Source: Marinomonas primoryensis
GTDB taxonomy: Bacteria > Pseudomonadota > Gammaproteobacteria > Pseudomonadales > Marinomonadaceae
Length of the DNA stretch: 64,000 nt
Assembly (NCBI RefSeq): GCF_013372285.1
Contig: NZ_CP054301.1
Span: 1,288,001-1,352,000, forward strand
Direction of reading: 5' to 3'
This document shows positions 10,132 through 19,624 of the stretch, piece after piece (the first letter of the stretch is position 1; each line of letters opens with the position of its first letter). Below the pieces are notes generated by a model. It saw only the letters and a list, made by a program, of their open reading frames with translations. It was not told where the DNA came from and made no database searches. The translations under genes were made by a program, and so were the position numbers.

Positions 10132-10998
10132 ATGCCAGAACAACATCTTACTCTTGATGCAATGCAGGTCGTTGCTTACCAAGGCGAGCCAGGGGCGTAT
10201 TCGCATCTTGCTTGTAAACATACTTTCCCTGATTGGACGAGCATTCACTGTGCAACCTTTGTCGACGCCTTGAAAATGGTGGAACAAGGGGAGGCCTATT
10301 ACGCCATGATCCCTGTTGAAAACTCCACTGCTGGACGAGTCGAAGAAATTTATCGAGAATTAAAGCGAACTCAGCTTTATGTGGTGAAGGAACATTTTGA
10401 GCCAGTTAATCATTGCTTGATTGCTCGTCACTCGATGACGTTGGATCAAATTACGCGGGTGGGTAGTCACCCTCAAGCTTTAGCGCAATGCGATACCAAT
10501 ATCAAGGCGTTAGGAGCGAAAAGTCAGGCTATGTACGATACCGCAGGAGCGGCTAAACACATCGCGGAGTTTGAAGAGCCTGGTTTGGCGGTTATTTCCT
10601 CTGAGTTGGCGGCTGAACTTTATGGTTTAAATGTACTGAAAACTTATTTTAATGATTCGGTGGGTAATACCACACGCTTTCTGGTCTTTGCTCGCCAGCA
10701 AAAAATGCCCGTTTATGAGGACGATCGCATTTACATTACTTCTTTTATGTTTCGCGTTCGAAATATTCCGGCCGCGCTTTATAAGGCAATGGGTGGTTTT
10801 GCCACTCAAGGCATTAATATGCTGAAACTAGAAAGTTATATGGTGAATGGTAATTTTACTGCGACCCAGTTTTATGTAGATGTTGAGGCGCATTTTCAAT
10901 CTTCCGCGATGCAGGCGGCACTTGAGGAGTTACAGTTCTTTTCTGAAGAAGTGCGCATATTAGGAACCTATCTAGCAAATGATTATAGGTTGAAATAA
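10132..10998 (+). CDS. pheA: Prephenate dehydratase (monofunctional, with ACT domain)
   Basis: Makes phenylpyruvate from prephenate in phenylalanine synthesis. Of 288 residues, about 10-190 form the PDT domain (AYQGEPGAYSHLA; the catalytic NTTRFLVF motif), and the rest is a regulatory ACT domain. There is no chorismate mutase domain, unlike the bifunctional P-protein of enteric bacteria. The ACT motif reads KLESYM rather than the usual ESRP, as I recall for alphaproteobacterial dehydratases. The next gene starts two bases after the stop codon, suggesting translational coupling. Confidence 0.93.
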   Translation: MPEQHLTLDAMQVVAYQGEPGAYSHLACKHTFPDWTSIHCATFVDALKMVEQGEAYYAMIPVENSTAGRVEEIYRELKRTQLYVVKEHFEPVNHCLIARHSMTLDQITRVGSHPQALAQCDTNIKALGAKSQAMYDTAGAAKHIAEFEEPGLAVISSELAAELYGLNVLKTYFNDSVGNTTRFLVFARQQKMPVYEDDRIYITSFMFRVRNIPAALYKAMGGFATQGINMLKLESYMVNGNFTATQFYVDVEAHFQSSAMQAALEELQFFSEEVRILGTYLANDYRLK

Positions 10999-11000
10999 TC

Positions 11001-13025
11001 ATGATGATGCGCTGGTTATGTGTTGTTTTTTATCTGTGTTTTGGCGTTAATGTTTGGGCTGAAGCAGATGGCTTGTCTTTCTCTATGGGAGGCGTTTCGG
11101 ATTTAGATTCGTATGATGGCTTCCTTGACAGCATTCCTGTGGTGGTAACGCCATCTAAAATGGCTCAGCCAAGAGTCGATGTTTCTTCCTCTTTATCTGT
11201 GTTAGATGGCGAATTCATTCGCCGCATCAATATGCAATATGTTGAAGATCTTCTGCAGTTTGTGCCAGGTTTTTCGGTTGCTCCATATCATTCCTCTAGT
11301 CAAAAAGTCGCTTCTTATCATGGAACGCAACTGGATAAATATCGACGTATTCAGGTTCTGGTTAATGGCCGCTCGGTTTACAGTGTTGGTGTTGCGAGGG
11401 TGGAATGGGCAACCTTACCGCTAAGTATTGAAGACGTGGCTCGTGTAGAGATTAATCGAGGGCCAAACGCTGCAAGTTATGGTGTTAATTCGTTCTTTGC
11501 TGTGGTCAATATTATCACTCGATCTCCGTTAGAAACCTTGGGCGATAGTATTTCAGCTTATTCTGGGTCCCGCGGTGATTATCGGTTGTATGGACAGCAT
11601 AGTGGCTTAAATGAAGATTGGAGCTATCGAGCGTCAGCCTCTACAAGTGATGTAAATGGTTTTGATGAAGATGTTGATGGCGATAAGCGTCATGACGGGC
11701 ATGGCTCTACGATGGGAAATGTGTTCATTCAAAAAGAGACGGCTACGAGTTTTTTTGATTTGGACATTGGCGCCAGCAGTTTGAAGGATAAGATTGACCC
11801 ATCTGAATATGAAGTAGGCTCTTTGTTAGGGGGCTATGATACGAATAACCCAATGCGCTTAATTGATCGTGAGCATATTAAACTAAGTTATAGTCAGCAG
11901 GTTTCATCCAGTCATGAAGTAAAAATACAGTATTACTACGACCAATCTGATCTAAATGAGCATCATGAAGTCTATTTAAAACGATCTTTTTACGGTGCTT
12001 TATTTAATACTCCGACCCCCTCCGTGGATGTCTATGATTCTTATGAGATTGATTTGCTGGAGACACGTCAAGATATTGAAGTTCAGAGCACGTGGGAGGC
12101 GTCTGATAAGCTACGGTTAATTTCAGCGATTGGTTACCGTTTAGATGAAGCTGACTCTGAACACTTTTTATCAGGCAAAGCGAGTGATGAAGTGTTTCGT
12201 CTTTCTTCTAATATGGAATATCGAGCTACTGATAGCTGGATTTTTAATGGCGGGGCGATGCTTGAAGATAGTCAAATGAGTGGCGCATTTTTATCGCCTA
12301 AATTGGGTGTGACTTATAAGCTGTCTGAACAAGAATCCATTCGATTTAATACGTCAAAAGCCGTACGTACCCCCGATTTGTCAGATCAACATTTTAAGTG
12401 GCACTATGTCCTGTCTAACGGTGAAGAGTCTTCAACAGTTTACGCTGATAATGGTGAAAAAGAAGAAAAAATCACCTCTTATGAGATGGGTTATTATCAC
12501 TATTGGCCTGGCCGTGGCTTGTCGCTGGATGTGAAGCTCTATCATGATGCAGTAAAGGATATGGTTTTGAGCAAAAAGCTTTTTACAGCGTTGGGTCCCT
12601 CTGATAAACCCATTGAGGAAGGCGTTATAGAAGACGTGGACATAAATGGCGTTGAAGTTGAACTAGATTGGCGTTTTCGCTCTGGCGCAATTACTCGCTT
12701 CACCTATGCTTATCAAGACACTCAAACAGAGAACACTGACCTTATAAGGTCAACCACTCCGGTAATGATGTCTTTTTTTGGTAGTGTGCCATTAACGGAT
12801 AAATGGTCTGCTCAAGGCTATTACTGGTATGGGAAAGCGTTGGGTGGAAACGATTATGAATTTTTGAATACTTGGTTTTCTTATAAGTTGTCATTAGGTG
12901 GGTATTCGAAAGCAACAATGGGCGTTGGAATGGAAACTCGCTTAGATGATAACGCACTTGTCTCAAGTCATAATAATTTTACGAAAGATACATTTGCTTA
13001 TGTCTTTACCAATGTCACTTTCTAA
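11001..13025 (+). CDS. TonB-dependent outer-membrane receptor
   Basis: Outer-membrane gated transporter of 674 residues. A signal peptide ends near VWAEA (about residue 22), a possible TonB box lies at SIPVVVTPSK, and a plug domain follows (VEDLLQFVPGFSV, VEINRGPNAASYGVNSF). The remainder is beta-barrel ending in a terminal Phe. The in-frame ATG at 11004 is an alternative start. It is coupled to pheA upstream and to a binding-protein gene downstream. The ligand is unknown: iron chelates, cobalamin and nucleobase-type ligands are all possible. Confidence 0.9.
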   Translation: MMMRWLCVVFYLCFGVNVWAEADGLSFSMGGVSDLDSYDGFLDSIPVVVTPSKMAQPRVDVSSSLSVLDGEFIRRINMQYVEDLLQFVPGFSVAPYHSSSQKVASYHGTQLDKYRRIQVLVNGRSVYSVGVARVEWATLPLSIEDVARVEINRGPNAASYGVNSFFAVVNIITRSPLETLGDSISAYSGSRGDYRLYGQHSGLNEDWSYRASASTSDVNGFDEDVDGDKRHDGHGSTMGNVFIQKETATSFFDLDIGASSLKDKIDPSEYEVGSLLGGYDTNNPMRLIDREHIKLSYSQQVSSSHEVKIQYYYDQSDLNEHHEVYLKRSFYGALFNTPTPSVDVYDSYEIDLLETRQDIEVQSTWEASDKLRLISAIGYRLDEADSEHFLSGKASDEVFRLSSNMEYRATDSWIFNGGAMLEDSQMSGAFLSPKLGVTYKLSEQESIRFNTSKAVRTPDLSDQHFKWHYVLSNGEESSTVYADNGEKEEKITSYEMGYYHYWPGRGLSLDVKLYHDAVKDMVLSKKLFTALGPSDKPIEEGVIEDVDINGVEVELDWRFRSGAITRFTYAYQDTQTENTDLIRSTTPVMMSFFGSVPLTDKWSAQGYYWYGKALGGNDYEFLNTWFSYKLSLGGYSKATMGVGMETRLDDNALVSSHNNFTKDTFAYVFTNVTF

Positions 13026-13042
13026 TTTGGATTAATAGGAAC

Positions 13043-13948
13043 GTGAAAAGACTTTTTCTTTTTATATTTTTGTTGCTGGCTTCAGTAAATGTGCTTGCAA
13101 CGATATATGTGGTGCACGATACCGAAGAGAGTTCAGTACGTTCTTTGACGTTCCAACTTTCTAAGTTGTTACCTGAAAATACTCGATTAATGCCAGTTCG
13201 TAGTGCCTTATTTATACAAAATGTTTCTTTTCTTAAAGACGATGATGTCATGGTCACTGTCGGAGCAGATAGTTTTCGTCTTGCGTGTTCTGTTGCGTCT
13301 GAGGGCGCTGTTATCGCTGTTTTTATTGGCAAAGAAGAATATCTTAATATTCAGCCGCAATGTTCAATTCCTGTCAGTGGTGTTTTTTCTGGTGCACCCT
13401 TGGATAAGCGGTTGAATATACTGGAAGCGATCTGGTTTGATAGAAAGCCGCTGGCCGTTATCTATAGTGATCACCTTTTCGTCGACGAGCAAGAAATGAT
13501 GAACTTGGCGGATCAGCATGGTTTTATATTTCGGTTTCTAAAGACAGAGACAGATCGATTATCTGTTTTAAAATCAGTCAATTTTGTTCTAGAGGATTCC
13601 GAACTTATTTTTTCTTTAGTGGATACGCAGCTGTATAAAAATGGCATCGCTCAGGACATACTGAGATTACTATTCCATAAGCAAAAGGTGATCATTGGGC
13701 CTTCTTTTGCCTTTGTACGTGCGGGCTCGTTATTTGCTGTTTACTCGGACAGTGAGGCCAAGCTAAAAGCTCTGGTGGAGCGGCTTACTATGTGGGATAC
13801 AAAGGGCGTTCTGCTGGAAGCAGCCTACCCTGATCAGTTAAGAGTTAGCTTTAATTCTTATCTTATTAAGTCACACGGTGTTGTATTACCGTCGTCGTCT
13901 TATTTAAAAGATAAGTACGGTCTTTGCTCCGAAACACAGTGTGAGTAG
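13043..13948 (+). CDS. Periplasmic ABC-type substrate-binding-like protein
   Basis: Exported protein of 301 residues with a signal peptide ending near VNVLA (about residue 20). The body has the alternating strand-helix pattern of the ABC_sub_bind family (TrpX-like): VTVGADSFRLAC, FIGKEEY, PVSGVFSGAPLDKRLNILEAI, AVIYSD. No ABC permease or ATPase is nearby, so it may be a sensor or a partner of the TonB receptor 17 bp upstream. The start is GTG with AGGAAC before it. Family assignment is by pattern only. Confidence 0.65.
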   Translation: MKRLFLFIFLLLASVNVLATIYVVHDTEESSVRSLTFQLSKLLPENTRLMPVRSALFIQNVSFLKDDDVMVTVGADSFRLACSVASEGAVIAVFIGKEEYLNIQPQCSIPVSGVFSGAPLDKRLNILEAIWFDRKPLAVIYSDHLFVDEQEMMNLADQHGFIFRFLKTETDRLSVLKSVNFVLEDSELIFSLVDTQLYKNGIAQDILRLLFHKQKVIIGPSFAFVRAGSLFAVYSDSEAKLKALVERLTMWDTKGVLLEAAYPDQLRVSFNSYLIKSHGVVLPSSSYLKDKYGLCSETQCE

Positions 13949-14716
13949 TTATTGTAAAAAGCGTTTCACTAGACTAATGAAGGGGAGTGGCTTTTCTGCG
14001 TGTAGCCAGTGGCCTGCGCCGGATATAATTTTGAAACTTGCGTTTGGAAAGCTTGCCATTATTTCAGCTTGATAATCCGCCACAATATAATCTGATTTTT
14101 CGCCTTTTATAAACAGCGTCGGTATCTCTATTGCGGTTTCAATAATGGGCTTTTTAAGAATCGTCGCGTAGTTGTCGGCAATATTGTCGACAGACAACGA
14201 AAGTGTGTGACTCTGCTCATTCCTATTGAGGCTTTTTAATAAAAACTGTCTGATAGCAAGGTTTGGCTCGTATTGACTTAATAGCGTGTCGGCTTCTTTT
14301 CTTGATGTTATTTCAGTCCCAGAAATGGCTTTTAAGCCTTCTAATATACGGGTATGGCTGGGTTGATAATCAACAGGTGCAATATCCACTACAATGAGCT
14401 TTTCTATTTGGGCTGGTATAGCCATTGCGGCCATTTGCATTGCCACTTTCCCCCCCATCGAATGCCCCAACAGATAGAATGTGTCTATATTTTTTAGCTT
14501 GGCCCAATCAAGCACAGCGTTGGCCATTTTAGGGTAAGTCGCGTCCTGCATGCTGTCTGATTTGCCATGATTAGGTAGATCGATACAATAGACGGTGAAA
14601 TAATCCGCTAAAGCTTGTGCGATAGAGTGCCAGTTGTCTGCGTTGCCAAATAAGCCGTGAATGACAATAAGATTTGGCCCTGAGGAACCATATTGCTTTG
14701 CGTGTATCATAGTCAC
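13949..14716 (-). CDS. Alpha/beta-fold hydrolase (YbfF-like esterase)
   Basis: Soluble esterase of 255 residues. The oxyanion-hole motif HGLFGNADNWHS, nucleophile elbow GHSMGG and catalytic His in GAGHWLHAEKP are all visible, with the spacing of the YbfF group that cleaves short-chain acyl esters or acyl-CoA in vitro. It is convergent with the upstream operon and its last codon abuts that gene's end. Confidence 0.88.
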   Translation of the reverse strand: MTMIHAKQYGSSGPNLIVIHGLFGNADNWHSIAQALADYFTVYCIDLPNHGKSDSMQDATYPKMANAVLDWAKLKNIDTFYLLGHSMGGKVAMQMAAMAIPAQIEKLIVVDIAPVDYQPSHTRILEGLKAISGTEITSRKEADTLLSQYEPNLAIRQFLLKSLNRNEQSHTLSLSVDNIADNYATILKKPIIETAIEIPTLFIKGEKSDYIVADYQAEIMASFPNASFKIISGAGHWLHAEKPLPFISLVKRFLQ

Positions 14717-14827
14717 CTTATTATGCTGTAAATGAGTAAAACGGTCAGCGTATGTGGACGCTATATAACTTATATTGTATCAAGTCTTTGAAAGTTTCGT
14801 CCCTCTGAAATTAAGGTTGTTTTTTGA

Positions 14828-15433
14828 ATGTTAGACACGTTTTTTATTAAAAATTTGAAGCAGCCGTTGCGGTTGACAGCGATAGCGGTAGATAAATTGG
14901 GTATAAAAGCTAATTGGATTACCTTGCTGGGTTTTGCTATTGGCATGATGGTGATACCCGCGTTGTACTTTGGTGACACAGCATTGGCGCTGGTTTTTGT
15001 TGTTATCAATCGGATGATGGATGGGCTGGATGGTGCAGTAGCAAGAGTACAAGGGCCGACCGATTTAGGTGGTTATTTAGATATTACATTGGATTTCATT
15101 TTTTATTCGGCGGTGATTTTTGGCTTCGCTCTTATGAACCCAATGGAAAATGCGCTGGCGGCAAGTTTTGTGATTTTTTCCTTTATGGGAACCGGCAGTA
15201 GCTTTTTGGCCTTTGCTATTATGGCTGAGAAACGAAAAATTGAGCGTTTAGAATACGGCCATAAGTCCTTATATTTCTTAGGAGGGCTGGCAGAAGGTGC
15301 AGAAACCATCGCGTTTCTTGTGTTGATTTGTTTGATACCAGCGCATTTTGTTGTGTTAGCTTATGTTTTTGGTGGGATTTGTTGGGTAACAACGGCAACC
15401 CGAATTTACGCGGGCTACCGTACGTTGAACTAG
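14828..15433 (+). CDS. CDP-alcohol phosphatidyltransferase family protein
   Basis: Integral membrane enzyme of 201 residues that transfers a phosphatidyl or similar group from a CDP-linked donor to an alcohol. The family signature is intact: DGLDGAVAR, then GGYLDITLD, satisfying D-x2-D-G-x2-A-R-x8-G-x3-D-x3-D. Five or six membrane segments are predicted by eye. The acceptor (glycerol phosphate, inositol, serine or other) cannot be read from the sequence. It stands alone between the esterase and nrd genes. Confidence 0.88.
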   Translation: MLDTFFIKNLKQPLRLTAIAVDKLGIKANWITLLGFAIGMMVIPALYFGDTALALVFVVINRMMDGLDGAVARVQGPTDLGGYLDITLDFIFYSAVIFGFALMNPMENALAASFVIFSFMGTGSSFLAFAIMAEKRKIERLEYGHKSLYFLGGLAEGAETIAFLVLICLIPAHFVVLAYVFGGICWVTTATRIYAGYRTLN

Positions 15434-15496
15434 GTGGAAACTAACTTGAAATCTATGAATTGAAGGTGATCGATTGAAAGCATTTAATTAGACAGA

Positions 15497-15793
15497 TCAG
15501 TCGAAAAAAGCGATTTCAATGTCACTTTTCACAATGGCGCAACACGCTAATAAATATCCACTTTGTACCCAAGCCAGTGGCTCGAAAGGATAACTGACAT
15601 TACCCCATAAGAGCTTGATCGAACAGGACGAGCAATAGCCTTCGCGACACTGATATTCAATATGAATACCTGCCCGTTCTAGTTGTACCAATAGTGATTC
15701 CTCTTCCGTAACGAGAATCTGCTTTTTCCCTAAGAGTACTCGATGAACCACGGTGTCTTTGGTTTGTATTGTGGGGTTATAGGTCGAAGTCAT
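15497..15793 (-). CDS. yfaE: 2Fe-2S ferredoxin maintaining ribonucleotide reductase (YfaE)
   Basis: Small plant-type ferredoxin that keeps the NrdB diferric-tyrosyl cofactor active. The cluster ligands are visible: C-x4-C-x2-C in CREGYCSSC and a later Cys in LLACCA. The start is uncertain: ATG 15793 (MTSTYNP) or ATG 15808; both lie inside the 3' end of nrdB, so the gene is translationally coupled. Placement directly after nrdB is the usual arrangement. Confidence 0.9.
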   Translation of the reverse strand: MTSTYNPTIQTKDTVVHRVLLGKKQILVTEEESLLVQLERAGIHIEYQCREGYCSSCSIKLLWGNVSYPFEPLAWVQSGYLLACCAIVKSDIEIAFFD

Positions 15794-16910
15794 CGAAGTC
15801 TGAATCATCTAAACTATTGTCAGTTTGTCCTACTAGGTAAGAACTAATTTCTGCTTCTTGTGGTGCAACCTGTACGTTATCGCTTACCAACCAAGCATTG
15901 ATCCAAGGTATAGGGTTGTGCTTCGTAGAAAAATACGTCTCGAGGCCAACGGCTTGCATGCGCACATTGGTGATATATTCAACGTATTGACCTAATATTT
16001 GAGCATTAAGACCGATCATTGAACCATCTTTAAATAGGTAGGTGGCCCATTCTTTTTCCTGCTCAGCGGCTTCGACAAAGATATCTCTCATCTCTTCTTT
16101 GCACTCAGCGGCAATGATGGCCATTTCTGGATCATCTTTACCTGATGCCATAAGATTTAGCATGTGCTGTGTGCCAGTAAGATGAAGGGCTTCATCACGA
16201 GCAATCAGCTTGATGATCTTCGCGTTACCTTCCATCAATGTACGTTCAGCAAAGCCAAAACTACAGGCGAAACTCACATAAAAACGCACCGCTTCTAAAA
16301 CGTTCACTGAGGCAATGGTGAGATAAAGCGCCTTTTTTAGCTTAGGCATAGAAATTTCAATATCGCCTTTTCCTGGGATATTGAATGTACCCATCCCCAG
16401 AGTGTTGTAGATACTCACCATTTCAATGAGGCGATCGTAGTATTTAGAAACACTATCAGCACGTTTGGTAATTTCTTCATTGGTGACGATGTCGTCAAAG
16501 ATTTTAGTCGGATCGTTGACGATGTTACGAATAATATGAGTGTAAGAGCGGCTGTGAATAGTTTCACTAAACGACCATGTTTCGATCCATGTTTCCAATT
16601 CAGGCAGAGATACGATGGGCAATAATGCAACGTTTGGTGAACGGCCTTGTACACTGTCCAGCAAAGTTTGATATTTTAAGTTACTTAAAAAAATGTGTTG
16701 TTCGTGTTCTTCCAGTCTTTGAAAGTCTTTGCGATCTGTTGAAAGGTCGACTTCTTCAGGGCGCCAAAAGAAAGAGAGTTGTTTTTCTATTAGCTTTTCA
16801 AAAATAGGGTGCTTTTGCTGATCATAGCGAGCAACGTTGACATTTTCACCAAAGAACATAGGTTCTTTTGTACTATCGAAGTGCTTACGGTTGAACGTCG
16901 AGTAACTCAT
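15777..16910 (-). CDS. nrdB: Class Ia ribonucleoside-diphosphate reductase, beta subunit
   Basis: Carries the diiron-tyrosyl radical for reduction of ribonucleotides to deoxyribonucleotides. The 377-residue length and the start ([28 protein letters not shown]) match the enterobacterial type; iron-ligand helices such as [13 protein letters not shown] are intact. The C-terminal acidic tail (DSDFDDFDL) is the peptide that docks into NrdA. It lies 144 bp downstream of nrdA with a hairpin between them, and its 3' end overlaps yfaE. Confidence 0.97.
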   Translation of the reverse strand: MSYSTFNRKHFDSTKEPMFFGENVNVARYDQQKHPIFEKLIEKQLSFFWRPEEVDLSTDRKDFQRLEEHEQHIFLSNLKYQTLLDSVQGRSPNVALLPIVSLPELETWIETWSFSETIHSRSYTHIIRNIVNDPTKIFDDIVTNEEITKRADSVSKYYDRLIEMVSIYNTLGMGTFNIPGKGDIEISMPKLKKALYLTIASVNVLEAVRFYVSFACSFGFAERTLMEGNAKIIKLIARDEALHLTGTQHMLNLMASGKDDPEMAIIAAECKEEMRDIFVEAAEQEKEWATYLFKDGSMIGLNAQILGQYVEYITNVRMQAVGLETYFSTKHNPIPWINAWLVSDNVQVAPQEAEISSYLVGQTDNSLDDSDFDDFDL

Positions 16911-17001
16911 GTCTCAGGGTATTCCTCAAAAGCGTAAGACATTTTCTGTGCTGAAGATGTCTTAGTTATTAATAGATTTTAGTATTCATTTAGCGCAGTA
17001 A

Positions 17002-17039
17002 ACGTAGCAAAGCCTCATTGGGTTGAGGCTTTGCTACGT
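17002..17039 (-). terminator. Perfect 16-bp inverted repeat between nrdA and nrdB
   Basis: ACGTAGCAAAGCCTCA (17002-17017) and its exact reverse complement (17024-17039) flank a 6-base loop. In the direction of nrd transcription it follows the nrdA stop codon by 15 bp. The T-run after it is short, so it may be a partial terminator or an mRNA-stabilising hairpin that sets the NrdA:NrdB ratio, not a full stop. Confidence 0.6.
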
Positions 17040-17054
17040 CTGACTATTGGCTGA

Positions 17055-19319
17055 CTAAATTTTACAAGCGCCGCCAGCGCAGTCGTCAATGTCTTCTTGT
17101 TTATCGTCCGCACCATCACGGGTATTGTGATAGTAGAGTGTTTTTACGCCAAGTTTATAAGCCGTTAATAAGTCTTTCAAAATCACCTTCATAGGAACTT
17201 TTTGTGACTCAAATTTTTGTGGGTCGTAGTTGGTGTTTGCCGAGATAGCTTGGTCAACAAACTTCTGCATAATACCAACCAATTGAAGATAGCCATCGTT
17301 TGATGGAATGGTCCACAACAACTCATAATTCTCTTTTAGGCGTTCAAACTCAGGAACGACCTGCTTCAATATGCCATCTTTGCTGGCTTTCACGGAGACA
17401 AAGCCGCGTGGTGGCTCGATACCGTTGGTTGCATTGCTAATCTGAGAGGATGTTTCAGACGGCATTAATGCTGTGAGTGTAGAGTTACGTAAACCATGTT
17501 CAACGATTTCACTACGCAAGCTTTCCCAGTCGTAAACAAGCTCAGAAGAGCAAATATTATCGATTTCTTTTTTGTAGCTATCGATTGGTAAAATACCTTT
17601 CGAGTAGGTCGTTTCGTTAAAGGCCAAGCATGGACCAAACTCTTTTGACAGCTTATTTGATGCTTTTAATAAGAAGTATTGAATGGCTTCAAACGTTTTG
17701 TGTGTCAAATCATTGGCAGAGCCATCAGAGTATTTCACACCGTTCTTCGCTAAGTAGTAAGCGTAGTTGATCACGCCTACACCAAGGGTACGGCGCAGCT
17801 CAGTGGCACGCTGCGCTGCTGGAATGGGGTAATTTTGGTAATCTAGTAAGCTGTCTAGAGCTCGTACAATAAGCTCGGCTAGCTCTTCTAATTCATCTAG
17901 GCTTTCAAGTGTTCCTAGATTGAAAGCAGATAAGGTACAAAGTGCAATTTCGCCTTCTGGATCGTCAATGCTGTTTAATGGCTTGGTTGGTAGCGCAATT
18001 TCCAAACACAAGTTACTTTGCTTAACAGGCGCTACTTTTGGATCGAATGGGCTGTGAGTATTGCAGTGATCCACATTCTGTAGGTAAATACGGCCGGTAC
18101 TGGCACGTTCAGAAGCAAACAAGGTGAACAACTCTGTCGCCTTGATGGTTTGCTTGCGAATCGATGGGTCTTGCTCATACAGGTTGTATAGGCGATCAAA
18201 TTCTTCTTGGTCTGCGAAGAACGCGTCGTATAAACCAGGTACATCGGATGGGCTGAATAACGTGATGTTGCCGCCTTTAATCAAGCGTTGGTACATCAGG
18301 CGGTTAAACTGCACACCGTAGTCTAGGTGGCGCACACGGTTCTCTTCAACGCCGCGGTTGTTTTTTAGCACCAATAGGCTTTCAACTTCTAAGTGCCAAA
18401 TTGGGTAGAACACAGTCGCTGCCCCGCCACGAACACCACCTTGAGAGCAGCTTTTTACCGCTGTTTGGAAGTGTTTGTAAAATGGGATGCAACCCGTATG
18501 GAAAGCTTCGCCGCCACGAATAGGGCTACCAAGCGCTCGAATTGCACCGGCGTTCACACCGATTCCTGCGCGTTGGCTAACGTATTTTACGATGGCGCTT
18601 GAGGTTGCATTGATTGAATCTAGAGAGTCGCCACATTCAATCAATACACAGCTGCTGAATTGACGAGTCGGTGTACGGATGCCAGACATAATAGGCGTTG
18701 GCAACGAAATTTTGAACTTAGAAACTGCATCGTAAAAACGACGGATCAAGTTCAAACGCTCATTTTTAGCGTAACCGGCAAATAAACAAGCGCCGACAAG
18801 GATGTATATAAACTGAGGGCTCTCGTATATTTTACCCGTGACGCGATTTTGTACTAAATATTTGCCTTCGAGCTGTTTAACGGCCGCATAAGAAAAGTCC
18901 ATATCACGTGAGTGATCAATGAATGCGTTCAGTTGGTCGAAGTCTTCTTCGGTGTAATCTTCTAATAAATGCGAATCATAACGTTTTTGCTGCACTAGAT
19001 TTTTTACGTGTGTATAAAGGTGTGGTGGCTCAAAGTCACCAAAGGCCTTTTTACGTAAATGGAAGATGGCTAAGCGCGCCGCTAGATACTGATAGTCAGG
19101 CGTGTTTTCAGAAATCAAATCTGCAGCAGACTTGATTAATGTTTCGTGGATATCTGTTGTTCGAATTCCTTCAAAAAACTGAATTTGTGCTTTTAATTCC
19201 ACTTGGGAAACGGAGACGTTGTCTAATCCTTCGGCGGCCCACGTTATGACTTTATGAATCTTTTCAAGATTGATTTTTTCGGTCGTCCCGTTACGCTTAG
19301 TAACTGTGAGAGTGCTCAT
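17055..19319 (-). CDS. nrdA: Class Ia ribonucleoside-diphosphate reductase, alpha subunit
   Basis: Catalytic subunit, 754 residues, reducing NDPs to dNDPs. The N-terminal ATP-cone (VTKRNGTTEKINLEKIHKV) that senses ATP/dATP is present. Active-site Cys residues are visible in FSSCVLIECGD and NLCLEIALPT, and the C-terminal redox pair in DDCAGGACKI. First gene of nrdA-nrdB-yfaE; two NrdR-like boxes lie 42-87 bp before the start codon. Confidence 0.98.
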   Translation of the reverse strand: MSTLTVTKRNGTTEKINLEKIHKVITWAAEGLDNVSVSQVELKAQIQFFEGIRTTDIHETLIKSAADLISENTPDYQYLAARLAIFHLRKKAFGDFEPPHLYTHVKNLVQQKRYDSHLLEDYTEEDFDQLNAFIDHSRDMDFSYAAVKQLEGKYLVQNRVTGKIYESPQFIYILVGACLFAGYAKNERLNLIRRFYDAVSKFKISLPTPIMSGIRTPTRQFSSCVLIECGDSLDSINATSSAIVKYVSQRAGIGVNAGAIRALGSPIRGGEAFHTGCIPFYKHFQTAVKSCSQGGVRGGAATVFYPIWHLEVESLLVLKNNRGVEENRVRHLDYGVQFNRLMYQRLIKGGNITLFSPSDVPGLYDAFFADQEEFDRLYNLYEQDPSIRKQTIKATELFTLFASERASTGRIYLQNVDHCNTHSPFDPKVAPVKQSNLCLEIALPTKPLNSIDDPEGEIALCTLSAFNLGTLESLDELEELAELIVRALDSLLDYQNYPIPAAQRATELRRTLGVGVINYAYYLAKNGVKYSDGSANDLTHKTFEAIQYFLLKASNKLSKEFGPCLAFNETTYSKGILPIDSYKKEIDNICSSELVYDWESLRSEIVEHGLRNSTLTALMPSETSSQISNATNGIEPPRGFVSVKASKDGILKQVVPEFERLKENYELLWTIPSNDGYLQLVGIMQKFVDQAISANTNYDPQKFESQKVPMKVILKDLLTAYKLGVKTLYYHNTRDGADDKQEDIDDCAGGACKI

Positions 19320-19360
19320 GCCTTAACTTCCCATTAGTGCATTATAAAAAGAGGTGATTT

Positions 19361-19406
19361 ACTCTATATAGTGTGTGTGTTTCGAATAAAACACTATATG
19401 TAGTAC
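19361..19406 (-). promoter_or_regulatory. Two NrdR-like boxes upstream of nrdA
   Basis: ACTCTATATAGTGTGT at 19361-19376 and ACACTATATGTAGTAC at 19391-19406. Against the NrdR box consensus aCaCwAtATaTwGtgt as I know it, they match at 14 and 13 of 16 positions. Their starts are 30 bp apart, about three helical turns, the spacing expected for cooperative NrdR binding. This suggests ATP/dATP-responsive repression of the nrd operon. The remainder of the 305-bp intergenic region (19320-19624) shows nothing else I can name. Confidence 0.75.
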
Positions 19407-19624
19407 TTCATTGATAATCTGTAACGAACAATAGTGCTCATTTAATGTAAAATCAAGGCTTGAAAAATGCGCTAAAATAATAAACAAAGAATGCCTAAGT
19501 GGTCACTTACTTTGCTTGCCAGAAGAAGCGTAAACTTGGCGATTGGCAAGATTATAAACATTATTTTCATCTATTTTTTCATGAGAAAAACTCACCTAAT
19601 CGAACGCACGAAAAGCGATCAACT

